A stretch of 64,000 nt of DNA, from assembly GCA_958450365.1 (NCBI GenBank), contig CAUEEP010000914.1:1068501-1132500 (forward strand), given 5' to 3'. The position numbers were made by a program, and so were the translations under genes. Under the pieces are notes generated by a model. It was not told the DNA's origin. It did no database searches and saw only the letters and a list, made by a program, of their open reading frames with translations. The DNA comes from Mesorhabditis belari (lineage: Eukaryota; Nematoda; Chromadorea; Rhabditida; Rhabditidae). Positions 25,547 to 36,516 of this stretch are shown piece after piece (within the stretch, counting starts at the first letter, position 1; each line of letters opens with the position of its first letter).

Positions 25547-28500
25547 CTAAGCGGATCGCCACGAGAGTTCTTTGATCCATCGTTCCCTGAACGAGTCGAT
25601 CTCCCGAATTGAGTACGTGTGCGAAGCGCGACGTTTCGACGGGTTGATTTCTGGAATTTGAAAATTTTGATAACGATTGTTAGATCGAAATTTTGACTCT
25701 AATAGCTTCACCAGTAAGGTTTTACACACAAAAAAAACTCCAAACTTGATAAACCAATTGCTAGATCTTTTAAATGTGTTAGTCGAATTTGGCATTTGAC
25801 CAATCTTAAGCTTTTCCGATTTGATCAGGTTTTTATTTGTCAAATAAGATAAAAGAAACTCACCAATTCCATCGTAGTCCTCGGGGGACGTTGTGAGAAC
25901 GGTGGCGAGACACGACTTTTCCTTGTACGACTCGGGGATCAGTGACTAAAAGAGAAAATGGAATAGCTAATGTAGATTTTTAATCCATTGCATCGTTAGA
26001 TCATTTAATCAAAACACACAAAACTAACCAACGCCGTTTCGAGGGTCGATTTTCGGTAAAATGCCTCATCCAATACGTCTTCTCTCCTCGCTTGTGTTCC
26101 TTCGAGTCGCAAAGAACCGCCGCGTTGACCGGTTCGAATTAGTCTAAAAGCGATAGTTTAACGAATGCTTTATCAAATTGCTATTTTGTACTCAATATAA
26201 AAACCTTAAAGCGTTTCTCCAGCAAAAATTCTTTGATTTGTGATCATCGATGTATGAGAGAACAGTCGTCGGCACAATAATCGTCAACTTTTCACCGCGT
26301 AGAAAAGAGCGTAATGCCTGAAATAATGAATATAAGAGCGTACTGCCTGAATAAGAGCGTAATGCCTGAAATAATGAATGACACTTGAAAAACTGATGCT
26401 TTACCTCTAGTTTCTTCTCAAAAACACTCAAATCGGGAACAATGTAGATCGGAATCCATAGAACATCCTGCAAAATTAAGTGACTCTAGGAAATTTTGAC
26501 AAACAAACTTCCGAAGTGCCAACTTGAGCTCTCAAATTGCCCATCCTCCGGCCAAGCTCGTCGATTGATATTTGAACGGATCCATCGCGATAAACTCTAA
26601 AACCGTTTATTTACAAACCAGTTTGTAACCCAAAACTTACTTGAACTTTGAAGACTGCAAAACAAGAGGAATCGTCACCGAACTGACACATTTGAAGAGG
26701 AAAAACGCGGCCGCCGAAATCGCCATTTCAGAGCCCCTGATAAGAATTGTATCAAATATCAAATTCGAATTCAATCTCAAATACAAAGAAGCCTTGTAAT
26801 ACTAAATTTGCCTTACCCACTCTTTCTAAGTAACACCAAGAATCCCTCACCCAAGTGGTCCATCGAGTTTCCATCGTATTTCCGCGGTGTTCCCCTCGTC
26901 AGTCTCATCACACGCGTTCTCCAACTCTTCCACCATCAAATTCGCTCGATCGCAGAGTTGAGAGCAAAGTTTTTCGAGATTCTAAACAAAAGTCAAAAGT
27001 TTAGCTTAAAAAGGATCCACCTCCGTTAAAGCTCTTCCGGTCACTTTTTGTTTCTCTTTTAGACAAGCGATCGTTTCGTAGGCGGTAATCGCGAACTCTG
27101 TGGCCCCGGCCAAGATCTAGATTTGAATCGTTTAGCATGGTCTTTCAATAGTTAAAACTACTCACCAAAGTCGAAAGCGAATCATCAATTAACTCTTTCT
27201 TGTCATCCATCTTTTCCTCGCCAGGTTGTCCATCTTTTTCTACGTCTTCCTCCTTTTCTTCTTCGTCTTCATCACTTTCTTCTGCTCGTCGTCGTCGTTT
27301 CGTTAGATTTAGCATCAAAGTGTCCTCTTGCGTCACTTCGTGACCTTTTGGGCGTACCTAGAAATGTAATTAAGCACAAAATCTAGCACATAACATCAAT
27401 CCTATTGTATCCTAAAGTTAAACACTTGCCTTATTCAAAGCCAACGACCACGAGTCCGACAAACAGCTCATCAAGTATCGAAGACTTTCATCTACGAAAA
27501 CACTTCACTAGACAATCTTGGTATCCTCACCAATAAAGTTATGACTCGTGTGTTGAAGGGTGAGCGTCAAAATGTGCAACAAAACGATCAGATTGACATC
27601 AAAAGTCGACTCTCGCAACTCGGCAAAGAAATCCGTGCATTTGGCGGAGAGATCAAGAAGACTGAAATAGAAAAAACCTCTATAAATCAAAATGTGCAAA
27701 ACTTACTTGTTATTGATTGCCGTGATTTTGACCAATTCTACGGTGTGCTCGATGAGGCCCTCCTGTATGGTTTTCTCGATTGCTCGCCCAAGATTCTCCA
27801 TTGTTCCGGAAAACGTTCTCTCGGCAAGAAGCGCTTGTAGAAATAAACTAAAAACTAATTATCAACACTCTATAAAACAAAGATTACCGTATATCGTGTG
27901 GTTGCTCAGCGATGAGCCCGAGTTGATTTAATCTAAAATTTGCATTAGTTATGTATAATTCAAGTTCACTCAACGGTTGTCCCCAATCAGGCGCTTCCGA
28001 AACGGCGCGCCTGTAATGAAGAGAAATTGTGGCTTTCGAGGAGGCGGAATATCTGAAGATACAAAATCAAGCCTTATTTCTATGAATAAGATTTTTCTAG
28101 ACTGATTGCGAGCTATACACAAATTTTATAACTGATACCTATGCAAATCTCCAGCATAAAGCGAGCAATGGGCACTCAATGAAGGCACCTCGCTCATGAT
28201 CGCAAAAAGCTCACCGCAAAACATTGGACAGACCCTAAAAACTGTATATTGTCAATCAAAGGCTCGACTTGTTGATCAAAATAATGCCTTTCGATTTTTC
28301 AAAAATCGTAAAACCTATAATACTCACAATTTTGCGGTTTCTTTCGATGTTCTTGCTTGCGCATAATAGAGTGATCTCCATATCATTTCAATCGCGTTGA
28401 TCCTTTTGGCCTCATCTTCGATCTTGGCCAACTCTTGAGGTAGTCTAAGTTATGCTCTACATAGTACTTTAGTTTAGAGGTCAAAAGTCTACTGCAAAAT

Positions 28501-28625
28501 ATCAATAAAAATAACTTGCAATTTAAAATTTACTTCGCTCGTGCTCTGACAGCTTTTGCAGAAGTGGTGCCCTCTTTTTTCGTGGCGCTCACCGCTTCTT
28601 TACACAACCGACCTACGCCTTCCAT
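25547..28625 (-). CDS. smg-5: SMG5 homologue, nonsense-mediated mRNA decay factor
   Basis: SMG5 partners SMG7 and promotes UPF1 dephosphorylation in nonsense-mediated decay. Eighteen exons join in phase to about 608 residues: 28534-28625, 28328-28444, 28139-28234, 27975-28052, 27888-27932, 27707-27847, 27531-27661, 27430-27491, 27166-27357, 27021-27116, 26851-26981, 26641-26736, 26524-26596, 26405-26467, 26205-26317, 26029-26143, 25864-25945, 25547-25650. The N-terminal half is an EST1/14-3-3-like helical repeat (SLYAGDLHRY, HYRRAVSEAPDWGQPLNQLG). A basic-acidic linker (KRRRRAEESDEDEEEKEED) follows, then a C-terminal PIN domain (YIVPDLSVFEKKL, KLTIIVPTTVLSYIDDHK, LATVLTTSPEDYDGI, IREIDSFRERWIKEL) that aligns with SMG5, not the nuclease SMG6. 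Shorter than the vertebrate protein. One intron is GC-AG and exon 15 has tandem acceptors. Probably last in an operon. Confidence 0.9.
26305..26385 (-). repeat. Triplicated splice acceptor in smg-5
   Basis: On the minus strand ATTCAG|GCA(T/G)TACGCTCTT occurs three times (exon starts at 26365, about 26346 and 26317). The outer two differ by 48 bases with no stop between, so both acceptors keep the frame. Confidence 0.85.
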
Positions 28626-28864
28626 GTATCTATTGAAAGATTATAAATTCGGTGTCAGGTTTGTTTTAAGAGATGCAAGCAATTCGAATGCATTTTTCCC
28701 ATTATCCCATCAAAGCAATATTTTATTTCAAATCCTAAAATTTGGGCAAAAGCAAGAAGACCAAAAAGCTAAAATCATTCACTAGGCAAAAATCACAACA
28801 TCTAAAACCCGATTAAATTAAGATTTCACAAGAGGTGGAAGAAAATTTGAGATTCACATTGACT
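28626..28864 (-). promoter_or_regulatory. Intercistronic region, cytochrome b5 to smg-5
   Basis: Only 239 bases separate the stop from the next ATG. A poly(A) signal AATAAA (28722-28727, minus strand) is followed about 90 bases later by a 3' splice site TTTCAATAG, four bases before the smg-5 ATG. This is the arrangement of nematode operon junctions, where cleavage of the upstream mRNA is coupled to trans-splicing of the downstream one. Confidence 0.65.
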
Positions 28865-29590
28865 TCACGAGAATGCACGCACGGCGCTTTTGTAGAGAGC
28901 ATAAACGAGGAAACCGACGAAAGTTGGAATCAAAAAATTCGTCCATGTGGGTGATAGGAGCACATCCTAAAGTTAAATGGATTAACTAAATAAAAAGTTA
29001 CAATAATTAGATCATAACATGCTTTTGCCTAGTTTCGATCATCTGGATATCAAATCTCACTTTCAGTCTAAGCAAACAACTCAAATCCCACCTTCAATGA
29101 AGAGTCTTTTTCGGACTTTTGTGATGGCTTTGCGGGAACGGATGGATTGACCTTTGATCCACCCTGTAGCTCACCAATCTAAAATAAATAATAAAAATAT
29201 ACTGCTATACAATCAATAGACAAACCAAGTAATCGTTTAACATTTGTTGAGCATCAGAGGAGTGACCCACGTCGAGAAAAGGAACAGTGGCATCCTAAAG
29301 TCAAAAATTTTTTAAAACATGCTGAAAAATTTAAATCACGTCACGAACCTTTCCAGCTTGTTCCAAAAGAACTTCAGGGCCGCCAGGATGTTCGTCAAGG
29401 AACTTCGAAACATCGTAGACTTTTCCCTGAAAGAAAAAACATTTATATTTGCTACACAGTTATTTTACACACCTTCTAACAAAAACAGAACAGAACAAAG
29501 AGCATTTAAATAATTTACCTTGATGATAACCCAAGCCGAGGATTTCGAGTTGTGTTGGGAGACCTCTTCGGAAGTGATGATCCTCGTCAT
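28865..29590 (-). CDS. Tail-anchored cytochrome b5
   Basis: Small haem protein that passes electrons to membrane desaturases and other acceptors. Five exons (29519-29590, 29349-29426, 29226-29294, 29092-29178, 28865-28966) give 135 residues. The haem-binding domain shows [21 protein letters not shown], split as WVIIK|GKVYDV; the first haem-ligand motif [17 protein letters not shown]; and the second, DVGHSSDA. A Ser/Lys-rich hinge leads to one C-terminal membrane span ([17 protein letters not shown]) ending in KSAVRAFS, as in microsomal or mitochondrial outer-membrane b5. An acceptor TTTTCTAG lies three bases before the ATG. Middle gene of the probable OSTC-b5-smg-5 operon; which C. elegans paralogue it matches is not decided. 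Confidence 0.93.
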
Positions 29591-29896
29591 TTCTAGAAAA
29601 TTAATAAGTGCAAGGAAAGAGTGAATAATCTTTCAAAAAAGAAAAAACATTCCTTTAACAATTTTGAAATCACTGATTTCCAAACAAGATAACGCTTGTA
29701 GTCAAAGCATTTGCAATCTGATTGCTCAAAGACATCACAGTTTATTAAAGCTTCCCGAATTTCAAGTACATAAATAACAGTCAAATAACAATATAGATAT
29801 ACATAGAAAATAATTGCACGTCATCCCGAGAATTAGAGGCAGTAAAAGAGAATAGAAAGAAGGCTTAACAAAAAAAGACTAAAGTACATACACAAA
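29591..29896 (-). promoter_or_regulatory. Intercistronic region, OSTC to cytochrome b5
   Basis: 306 bases between stop and ATG. AATAAA (29741-29746, minus) is followed about 147 bases on by TTTTCTAG, three bases before the b5 ATG. Same junction layout as 28626-28864. Confidence 0.6.
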
Positions 29897-31753
29897 CTAG
29901 TAACCCGGCATTTTAACCTGAAAAAAAGATCGAATGGCGAAGACAGAAATACCAACACAACCAAAAGCAGTGCCAACCAGCGCCAATCGTGTTTTTCTCT
30001 GTAGTTGAGGTTCATTGACCTTGTCGAGCAAAATGAAGCCGACTCCTTAAAGAAATATAAAATAAATTGCAGATTTTAGAAGCTAATCCTTTTACAAAGT
30101 GATACCTCCAAGCGTAAACATGAATGCCGCAGCAAGTCCTTCCATAATGTATTGTCCATTGATTCGGCCCGGGAGAATGGCTTGCGGACGTTGAAATCCT
30201 CGTTCATCCGTTGTAGAACCGACGCTTGGGGGCTAAATTTATCCATTAGAACAGTACGAGCTAGGGTTAGTATTTAAAAGCTATAATTTTCGTTTACCTC
30301 GTTAATCACATCGTAGATGACACCGCCAGTGACGAGGAAGTATGTCCCGAGTACAAAGATAAAGACTGTCATCGGTGAAGGGAGCTAATAAAAAAAGTGA
30401 ACTACCGTATTCTCTCTAATAGTGCGCACTATTATTTTTTTCAACCCCCTCCCGGACCGCAACACTATTAGAGTTTTGGTACTTTTTGACTGGCGAGTCA
30501 CCTTTACTTTCTGGTTCGAGATGAGCAAAGCTTTTACTAACTTTAAGATAACTTTTGCAATATTTCTGATTTCAACTAATATTAAATCTTTTGTAAACTA
30601 GAGTATACTGATTGGTTAGAACACTTTCGAGAAGTTTAGAATTTCTTTTGAAACTTTACTTTGCCAGCTTTAGCCTTTTTCCTCACTCACAAGTTGTACA
30701 ATAGATTCCTGATGATCTAAGTCTAAGCTAAAACTTTTATGATTTTTTGAAGTGTTTCTAATTGGCTCAGTGGGCTCGATTATGTCAGCGAAAAGTGAAG
30801 AGGAAAAGGTCAAAACAATAAACTGTCAACCAAAACTTAGTAATACGAAAGTAGGCATTGACTTCAACTGCTAGAAGATGTCTTATCATTTTTGGTAACT
30901 AAAAAGGAGGGATTCCTTTTGACACTAAAACTTATACCCAGTTTAGCTGACGAGATTTAAAGAGTTTTAATGAATTCATATTTCTTTCGAAAACTTCGTC
31001 TAGTCCCTTTCCTACAAACATCCCTTGTGATGTCTCGAAAAAGTAGCACAACAAATGCATCATTTTGGAACTTATTTTGCCATAACTGTTCGAATTTCAT
31101 ATAAATTGAATTTATACTACCGTATTTTCTCTTAGTAGTGCACCCTGAGCGTCGCCTAAATTGCTCGAAATCTCGAGAACCGCTCATCAGAACCTATTGA
31201 TGTGGGATCGGAAAATGTAGTTGACGATGAGATCTAGTGGGGAATTTGAGTGTTGAGCTTTTGCAAAAGCTTGGAAACCGTAAAATAGTCATCAACTCGG
31301 CTCGCCGGGGTGCACTACTATTAGAGAAAATACGGTAAATATTATTGGATTTGTCTGAAACTCAACAATATTCAATTATAAAATGCCCCAGATGCACTAA
31401 AAATGCCACATGTGCCCTATAAATGCAAAATCTCGAGGGTGCAATACTATTTTTTCAACCTCCTCCCGGACCGCAACACTATTAGCGAGTGCAATTCTAA
31501 TAGAGGGAATACGGTAAATACTTGTGAGCAGCTTTTTACTGATTGTTTTTGCTATTTTAAAGCTTTAAAATGACTCTCCGGATCTTCCGTCGTATTAAAG
31601 CTTTAAAATAATTTAAATCAGTAAAAATGGCCCTCTAATCCTTTCTCTAGTTCTGATAAAAGCAAAAGTTACCTCCATCCATTTTGGTCGCTGAATTCGA
31701 ACATTTGGTGGATCGACGGCGGCGAACAGGATTCCATTGATAACCGCGTCCAT
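29897..31753 (-). CDS. ostc: Oligosaccharyltransferase complex subunit OSTC (DC2)
   Basis: Small subunit of the translocon-bound oligosaccharyltransferase in the ER membrane. Four exons (31673-31753, 30298-30384, 30106-30232, 29897-30045) give 147 residues, the size of the human protein. Diagnostic stretches are [53 protein letters not shown] and a KMPGY ending (human KLPGYLMG). Three hydrophobic segments are visible: [49 protein letters not shown]. The start follows CTCCTTTAG|A, consistent with a trans-spliced leader. Intron 1 carries nested MITEs. First gene of the probable operon. Confidence 0.93.
30403..31516. mobile_element. 1.1-kb TACCGTA-ended element in OSTC intron 1
   Basis: Starts TACCGTATTCTCTCTAATAG and ends ATTCTAATAGAGGGAATACG(GTA), inverted copies of each other. 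Just inside each end, in direct orientation, is the block TTTTTCAACC(C/T)CCTCCCGGAC followed by CGCAACACTATTAG. The interior shows no transposase. It contains a complete second element at 31118-31337. Confidence 0.7.
31118..31337 (-). mobile_element. 220-bp MITE, TACCGTA family, copy 2 (nested)
   Basis: Inverted orientation relative to 5516-5745 and similar over its full length. Both ends read TACCGTATTTTCTCT(A/T)A. It sits inside the 30403-31516 element, so it inserted later. Confidence 0.85.
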
Positions 31754-32588
31754 TCTAAAGGAGAAATTGTACTTTTTTTGAAAAAACAAAGATAAAGTCC
31801 CAAAAAGCGAGTTCAATGATTCTAATTTTGCGCCTTAATGCACAAGAAAGCTTTCAAAAGCAAGCTCTCAACAAGAAACACCCTATACAAGACAATTTCA
31901 TCAAAAATGCCGCAAGTTTGCCAGAAGCACGCCGATTATCACCGGCTAATCGTTATGCCACATTGCCGTATGAATAATTTCAAAGATAGATCAGGCTAAA
32001 ACGTGGATATTGCATTGCCTGGCATTCAGGGTGATTTCAAATTGGCGCCGGAGTATTGAATACGGTGGGGCGTCAGGGGCGGAGACACAGCCGCCCGTCT
32101 CTCTTTCGTCCATTCTCTTTTCACCGAAACTTATCGAGCGTCTGGGGATTCGCCCATCTATCGATCACCCCGCCGCCCACAACCGACGAAATTTAGGCTA
32201 CCGCGATTTTTCTAATGAATTTTGTCATTTTCTCCTTTTCAAAAAGCTTGCGTTTGGTTGGGGTTTTGCAATTGTGGCGAAAATTTGCGCTAAGTTATAG
32301 AGGTGAACAATTTTGACGGAAAGTTCAACAAGACCAATCGATTTTTACAAAGAATGATTGTCGTATTTGATTTCGTTTCTTAAATAATTTTAAAAGACTC
32401 AAAAACATTTAGTTAACCATTGTTTTACTGAATAGCTTTAAACCTTTAGATTTAAAATTTATGGCCAAAGCGCAAAAATTTTCATTTTCTTTTCATTTCC
32501 TCTATCATGACCGTGAAACTTGATTCTGTTTCAAGGTTTTTTATTTTTATGCTGCATTTTCGAATTTCCCTTTTTCAGAACTCAAACA
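31754..32588. promoter_or_regulatory. Divergent promoter region, OSTC operon / akir-1
   Basis: 835 bases between two outward-facing starts. A GC-richer block at about 32038-32180 contains TTGGCGCCGG, GGGGCGTCAGGGGCGGAG and TCTCTCTTTCGTCC, against AT-rich surroundings. Transcription of both units probably starts around it. No TATA box can be assigned. On the akir-1 side CCTTTTTCAG lies 11 bases before the ATG. Confidence 0.5.
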
Positions 32589-34353
32589 ATGGCTTGCGGT
32601 TTGGCATTGAAGCGCCCTCATGAGTACGACAACTATCTGCAATTGGGCGGTGATGCGACGGTAAGTATACTTTAGTTTTTTGTTTGTAGTGGACCAAGAA
32701 AAGTTTAAAACGCACGTGGACAACTATTAATTGTCTGTTATTTCTTGCTGTCTGTCCGTTGAGTATCCTTCTATGTGCCAATAAATGCATTCTGATTGGC
32801 TCTTATTACGTTGCCATTGCATCGTTTTGATAACTGATTCTAGGAATGGTCTAAGAATAGGTGTCGCTTGTTATGCTTGTTTATCTTTGTGTCATTTGTG
32901 TGTGTGTGAAAGGACCCCCAGGTGCCGTGTGAGAACAGAGAGGGGGAGGGGCGGAACCGGTACATTTTGTGTTATTGTTCTTTTAATTAATCAATAAACT
33001 TTAGGCGACTCCCGAGGTGAAGCGCTCGAGGACATCGCCTCTCTCGTGTTCTCCGTTTCGGGCTCAAATGGGCACCATGGCCGCCTCGCTACCATCATCC
33101 AGTAGCAGCGTCCCACTCTCACTTGTAAGTTTGTTGATTTTTTCGAAAGGGTTAGTCAGTTAGTCTATGACGGTGTACTAACTCTGGATGTTACTAGCTA
33201 TGCCATTTTGTCACAGTTAACCATAAAACCATGAGTCAATGGGTCGTTGATCTCTCGAGTCTCTATAATCGTTGGTGATATGCTCTCTTGAATTTAGCCT
33301 ACTTACTCTAATAAATAGACAGTGATAGACAACAGTATGTCATAAATCATAAAACTTTCTTCAAGTTACTTTAACTCATGATCATAATAGAACCAAATTT
33401 TAATATTTGATGAATTAGGAGGAGAATGGAAGTGTATTCACGTCTGCAACATCAGTGATGAGCCGCGAAGGTGTCGATGCTTTCTTGAAGGCCGAGATGC
33501 GCTCACTTCGCAGGTGTGTTAACTGTTTCAAGACTAGCAATTTTTTTGTTTTTAGACGCAAGCTCATTCCAAAGCGCTGTCTCATTGACAACAATTCTGA
33601 GTTTGGCACAAAGGGTGATGTCCTCGAGTCGGATGCCAAGCCCACGACTCATCCTACAAGCAACTATCGTGTTCCTGGATCGCCTCAGGTGAATCATTTT
33701 GAAGTTTGGTGATTGGCGACAATGAATGTTAGCTGCAAGAGTGCTGAATATTGTCTTTTTGGTATCAATCATGATTAGTAAAGTCATCGTACTAATCTAA
33801 AAAAACCCAGATTGCTGATTGAACGATATCTTCTTATAAAAATATCAATAAGACACTTATAGTTAATAATCCCAAGTGTTTTACTAAAAAAAAATTTTTA
33901 GTCTTCATCCGATTCTGAGGGTGAACTCTCTGGTTCTACTCCTGCTCGGCGTCGTGTTTTGGCCACTCTTCCTTCCGAAGTTGCCACTCCAGTCACCGAT
34001 TTGTACAAAAAGCCAATGTATTCGCTTAATCAGGTATGCCATTTGACGAAGTTTCTTTGCTAACTTTGAAGTTAAGGTGGTGATGATGTGCGAGCGTCTT
34101 TTGAAGGAACAGGAAATGCGAATTCGCTTTGAATATCAACAAGTGCTCGAGAAGAAGCTTACAGGTGCGTTTGGAAAAATTTTTGAGGTCTTACTCAGGT
34201 GTCGCTGTTAACATTTATAAGCGCTAACTCTTTTCTAAGTAAAGTTGGTGATTAATTTAAACATTCTTTTTAGAGCAACAAGATCAACTCTCGCAACTCG
34301 CTGCCGAGGCTGGGAAACCCACTGAGGACTACTCGTGCTCTTACCTTTCCTAA
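32589..34353 (+). CDS. akir-1: Akirin, nuclear cofactor
   Basis: Akirins bridge transcription factors to chromatin remodelling and act in innate immunity, muscle and meiosis. Seven exons (32589-32660, 33005-33124, 33419-33513, 33556-33688, 33902-34033, 34077-34164, 34274-34353) join in phase to 239 residues. It starts MACGLALKRPHEYD, the akirin N-terminus (MACGATLKR in human). A short basic nuclear-import-like PEVKRSRTSP follows, then a long Ser/Pro-rich, presumably disordered middle. The conserved C-terminal helix is LNQVVMMCERLLKEQEMRIR, continuing to FEYQQVLEKKLTEQ, and the protein ends CSYLS (akirins end SYVS). Longer than vertebrate akirins because of the middle segment. Starts just after a TTTTTCAG acceptor. 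Confidence 0.94.
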
Positions 34354-35226
34354 GTCGTTGCTCATTGCCGCCACTTTTCTTGGTGCTTCCTCATTTTCTT
34401 ATCATTACAAGTTCTGGTATTCATTTTCTCTTATCCATTTCTCTTTTTCTGTAAATTTTTTATTTAGTGCTCGTCTTCCCTCATTCATTTACAGTTTTCT
34501 TGCTGTGATTTTGTGACTTTCATCATCGAGTTCCATGAAGTTGTGTGCTTGTCGTACACCACCGGCTTTGTGGTACTTGTGTACGTGTCGGTCAACCTGC
34601 CGCATCGGGTCACACGTTGAGACAATTCATTCTTGGATTTCGTTCATGGTTTGGTCTTGTCGCTTTCAAATTTCCTCTACATGTTTACTCTAGACCTGCT
34701 GTTTTCTGAAATCTGAATTGAAACCAACCAGTTTAGTGCCTGATTTTGATATTTTTTTATTCGTTTGTATTTGAATTCGCGTGGAAGCACCTGTTTTAAA
34801 TTGCCACTTGGTACCGTTTTTGTTCTAGATCAGTAAATTCGACGCTTGTGATCTTTTTCGTGCTAGTTGTCAGCTTTTCGAAATTATTGACTCTTCGGAA
34901 ATTCAAAAATTGCTTTTTGGTCGAATAAATAGTTCTTTTGCAAGGAGAGGAGAGAAAATGCGCAGTCATTGGCTAGTTGAAATATTTGTACTTGTAAAAC
35001 AAGTGCAATTTTAAGTCGATTATCGTTCTTCTCGATAAAGATTCAAGAAATCCCTATTTTTAACATATTTCAAACATTACTAGACAACTTTAAAGGCCGG
35101 ATGCTATCTCTAGAAAATTTGAAAATGAGAATAAAGCGGCAGAATGACTACTACAAAGGATTTGTTGGTGTAAAAATCGTTAAAGTTCGAACTTATTTGA
35201 TTTGCTGACTTTTAATTTTTTTTCAG
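34354..35226. other. akir-1 3' region / dph-6 upstream
   Basis: No gene. T-rich 3'UTR-like sequence with a candidate AATAAA at about 34924. It ends in TTTTTTTTCAG directly abutting the dph-6 ATG, an acceptor that can only serve a trans-spliced leader or an unseen upstream exon. Confidence 0.5.
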
Positions 35227-36516
35227 ATGGATGTTGTTGGCCTTGTTTCTGGGGGAAAGGACTCGTGCTACAATTTAATGTGCGCCGTCCAGCAAGGACA
35301 TCGGGTAAATATTAAAATTTAATCCTAGTTTTTTAAAAAAGCTTTTTAGATTGTGGCGTTAGCGAACCTGCATCCGCCCGAAGCTGTAGATGAGCTAGAT
35401 TCGTGGATGTATCAAAGTGTGGCCACATCAGCCGTAAAAGTAAGAATGCGGGGGTTTTAAAATGAATTGAGTGTTTATTTAGTTGTACAGTGAGGCAATG
35501 GGAATACCGCTCTACACTCATGAGATTGTAAATTTATGCAAATTAGATAAATATTGTGCTTTTAGACTGGTCGACCGCTGAACACCGAGTTTAGTTACGT
35601 GGAAACAAGTGGAGATGAGGTGTGTAGGCGAATTTCACTCGGGTTAGAAGTTTATGACAAAGATGGAAAAGATCAGTCATTAACTTAAAAATCTGTTGCT
35701 CAAGATGCATTAAAAACGTGAAATTTCGGTCGAAGATCTCTACCAACTTTTGAAACGAGTCACCTCCGCTCATCCGACAATTAAAGGGGTTTGTGCGGGA
35801 GCGATTCTCTCCGAATATCAAAAAGGACGCGTGGAAAATGTAGCCGCACGACTTGCACTGACACCGTTGGCATTTTTGTGGAAAAGAGATCAGGTTTGTG
35901 AATTGGTTATAGGTTTACTTGCTTTGTTTTTAGCATGAGCTTTTGTCGGAGATGATAACGAATGCAGTTGAAGCGATTTTGGTAAAAGTGGCGGCTGCCG
36001 GGTTAAAACCGAAACATCTGGGATTGACGATAAAAGAGGTGGGCAAAGTTTTTATGCTTAACGTTTAGTAATTTAGCTGCTTAGATAATTTAAACACAAG
36101 TATTTTAGATGTACGATGAATTGGAGAGACTAAACAAGGAATTTGGGGTTCACATGTGCGGCGAAGGAGGTTTTGTTTTCTATTGTTTAATAAACGAAAT
36201 TCGGAATTTCAGGTGAATATGAAACATTTGTGCTTGATTGTCCACTATTTCGCAAAAGAATCGTCATTGATGAACGAGAAGTAAGCGAAGGATTTAATAT
36301 GGTTTTTTTAAGTTTAAAAATATATACCATTTTTCTACCATGCACTAAAATACTCACAAAGTAATAATTTAAAGTAATTCTAACAATACAATAAGTAATA
36401 ATTTACTAGGTTTTCCAGGCTTTTCACCATTTCTTTAGGTTATCGTTTCCCAAGAAGATCGACTAGCCCCGGTAGCGTATCTTCGGCTGAAAAGGTTACA
36501 TTTGGAAGAAAAATAA
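35227..36516 (+). CDS. dph-6: Diphthine-ammonia ligase (DPH6/ATPBD4 family)
   Basis: Catalyses the ATP-dependent amidation of diphthine, the last step in making diphthamide on elongation factor 2. Nine exons (35227-35304, 35350-35439, 35483-35527, 35566-35619, 35729-35893, 35934-36038, 36109-36169, 36213-36280, 36439-36516) give 247 residues. The PP-loop ATP site VSGGKDSCYNLM is at residues 7-18. Family stretches are IVALANLHP, GAILSEYQKGRVENVAARL, PLAFLWKRDQ, FGVHMCGEGGEYETFVLDCP and APVAYLRL. The exon-5 start is odd: the reading GDE|VEDLYQLL needs an acceptor TTTCG instead of AG. A GT-AG alternative (donor after 35623, acceptor before 35736) gives GDEVYLYQLL. The start abuts a TTTCAG acceptor. 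Confidence 0.92.

Noticed and set aside
27840..27935. Apparent frameshift between smg-5 exons 5 and 6
   Set aside because: Disappears when the upstream TTTTTAG acceptor (exon start 27847) is used instead of CTACAAG; the frame is then continuous.
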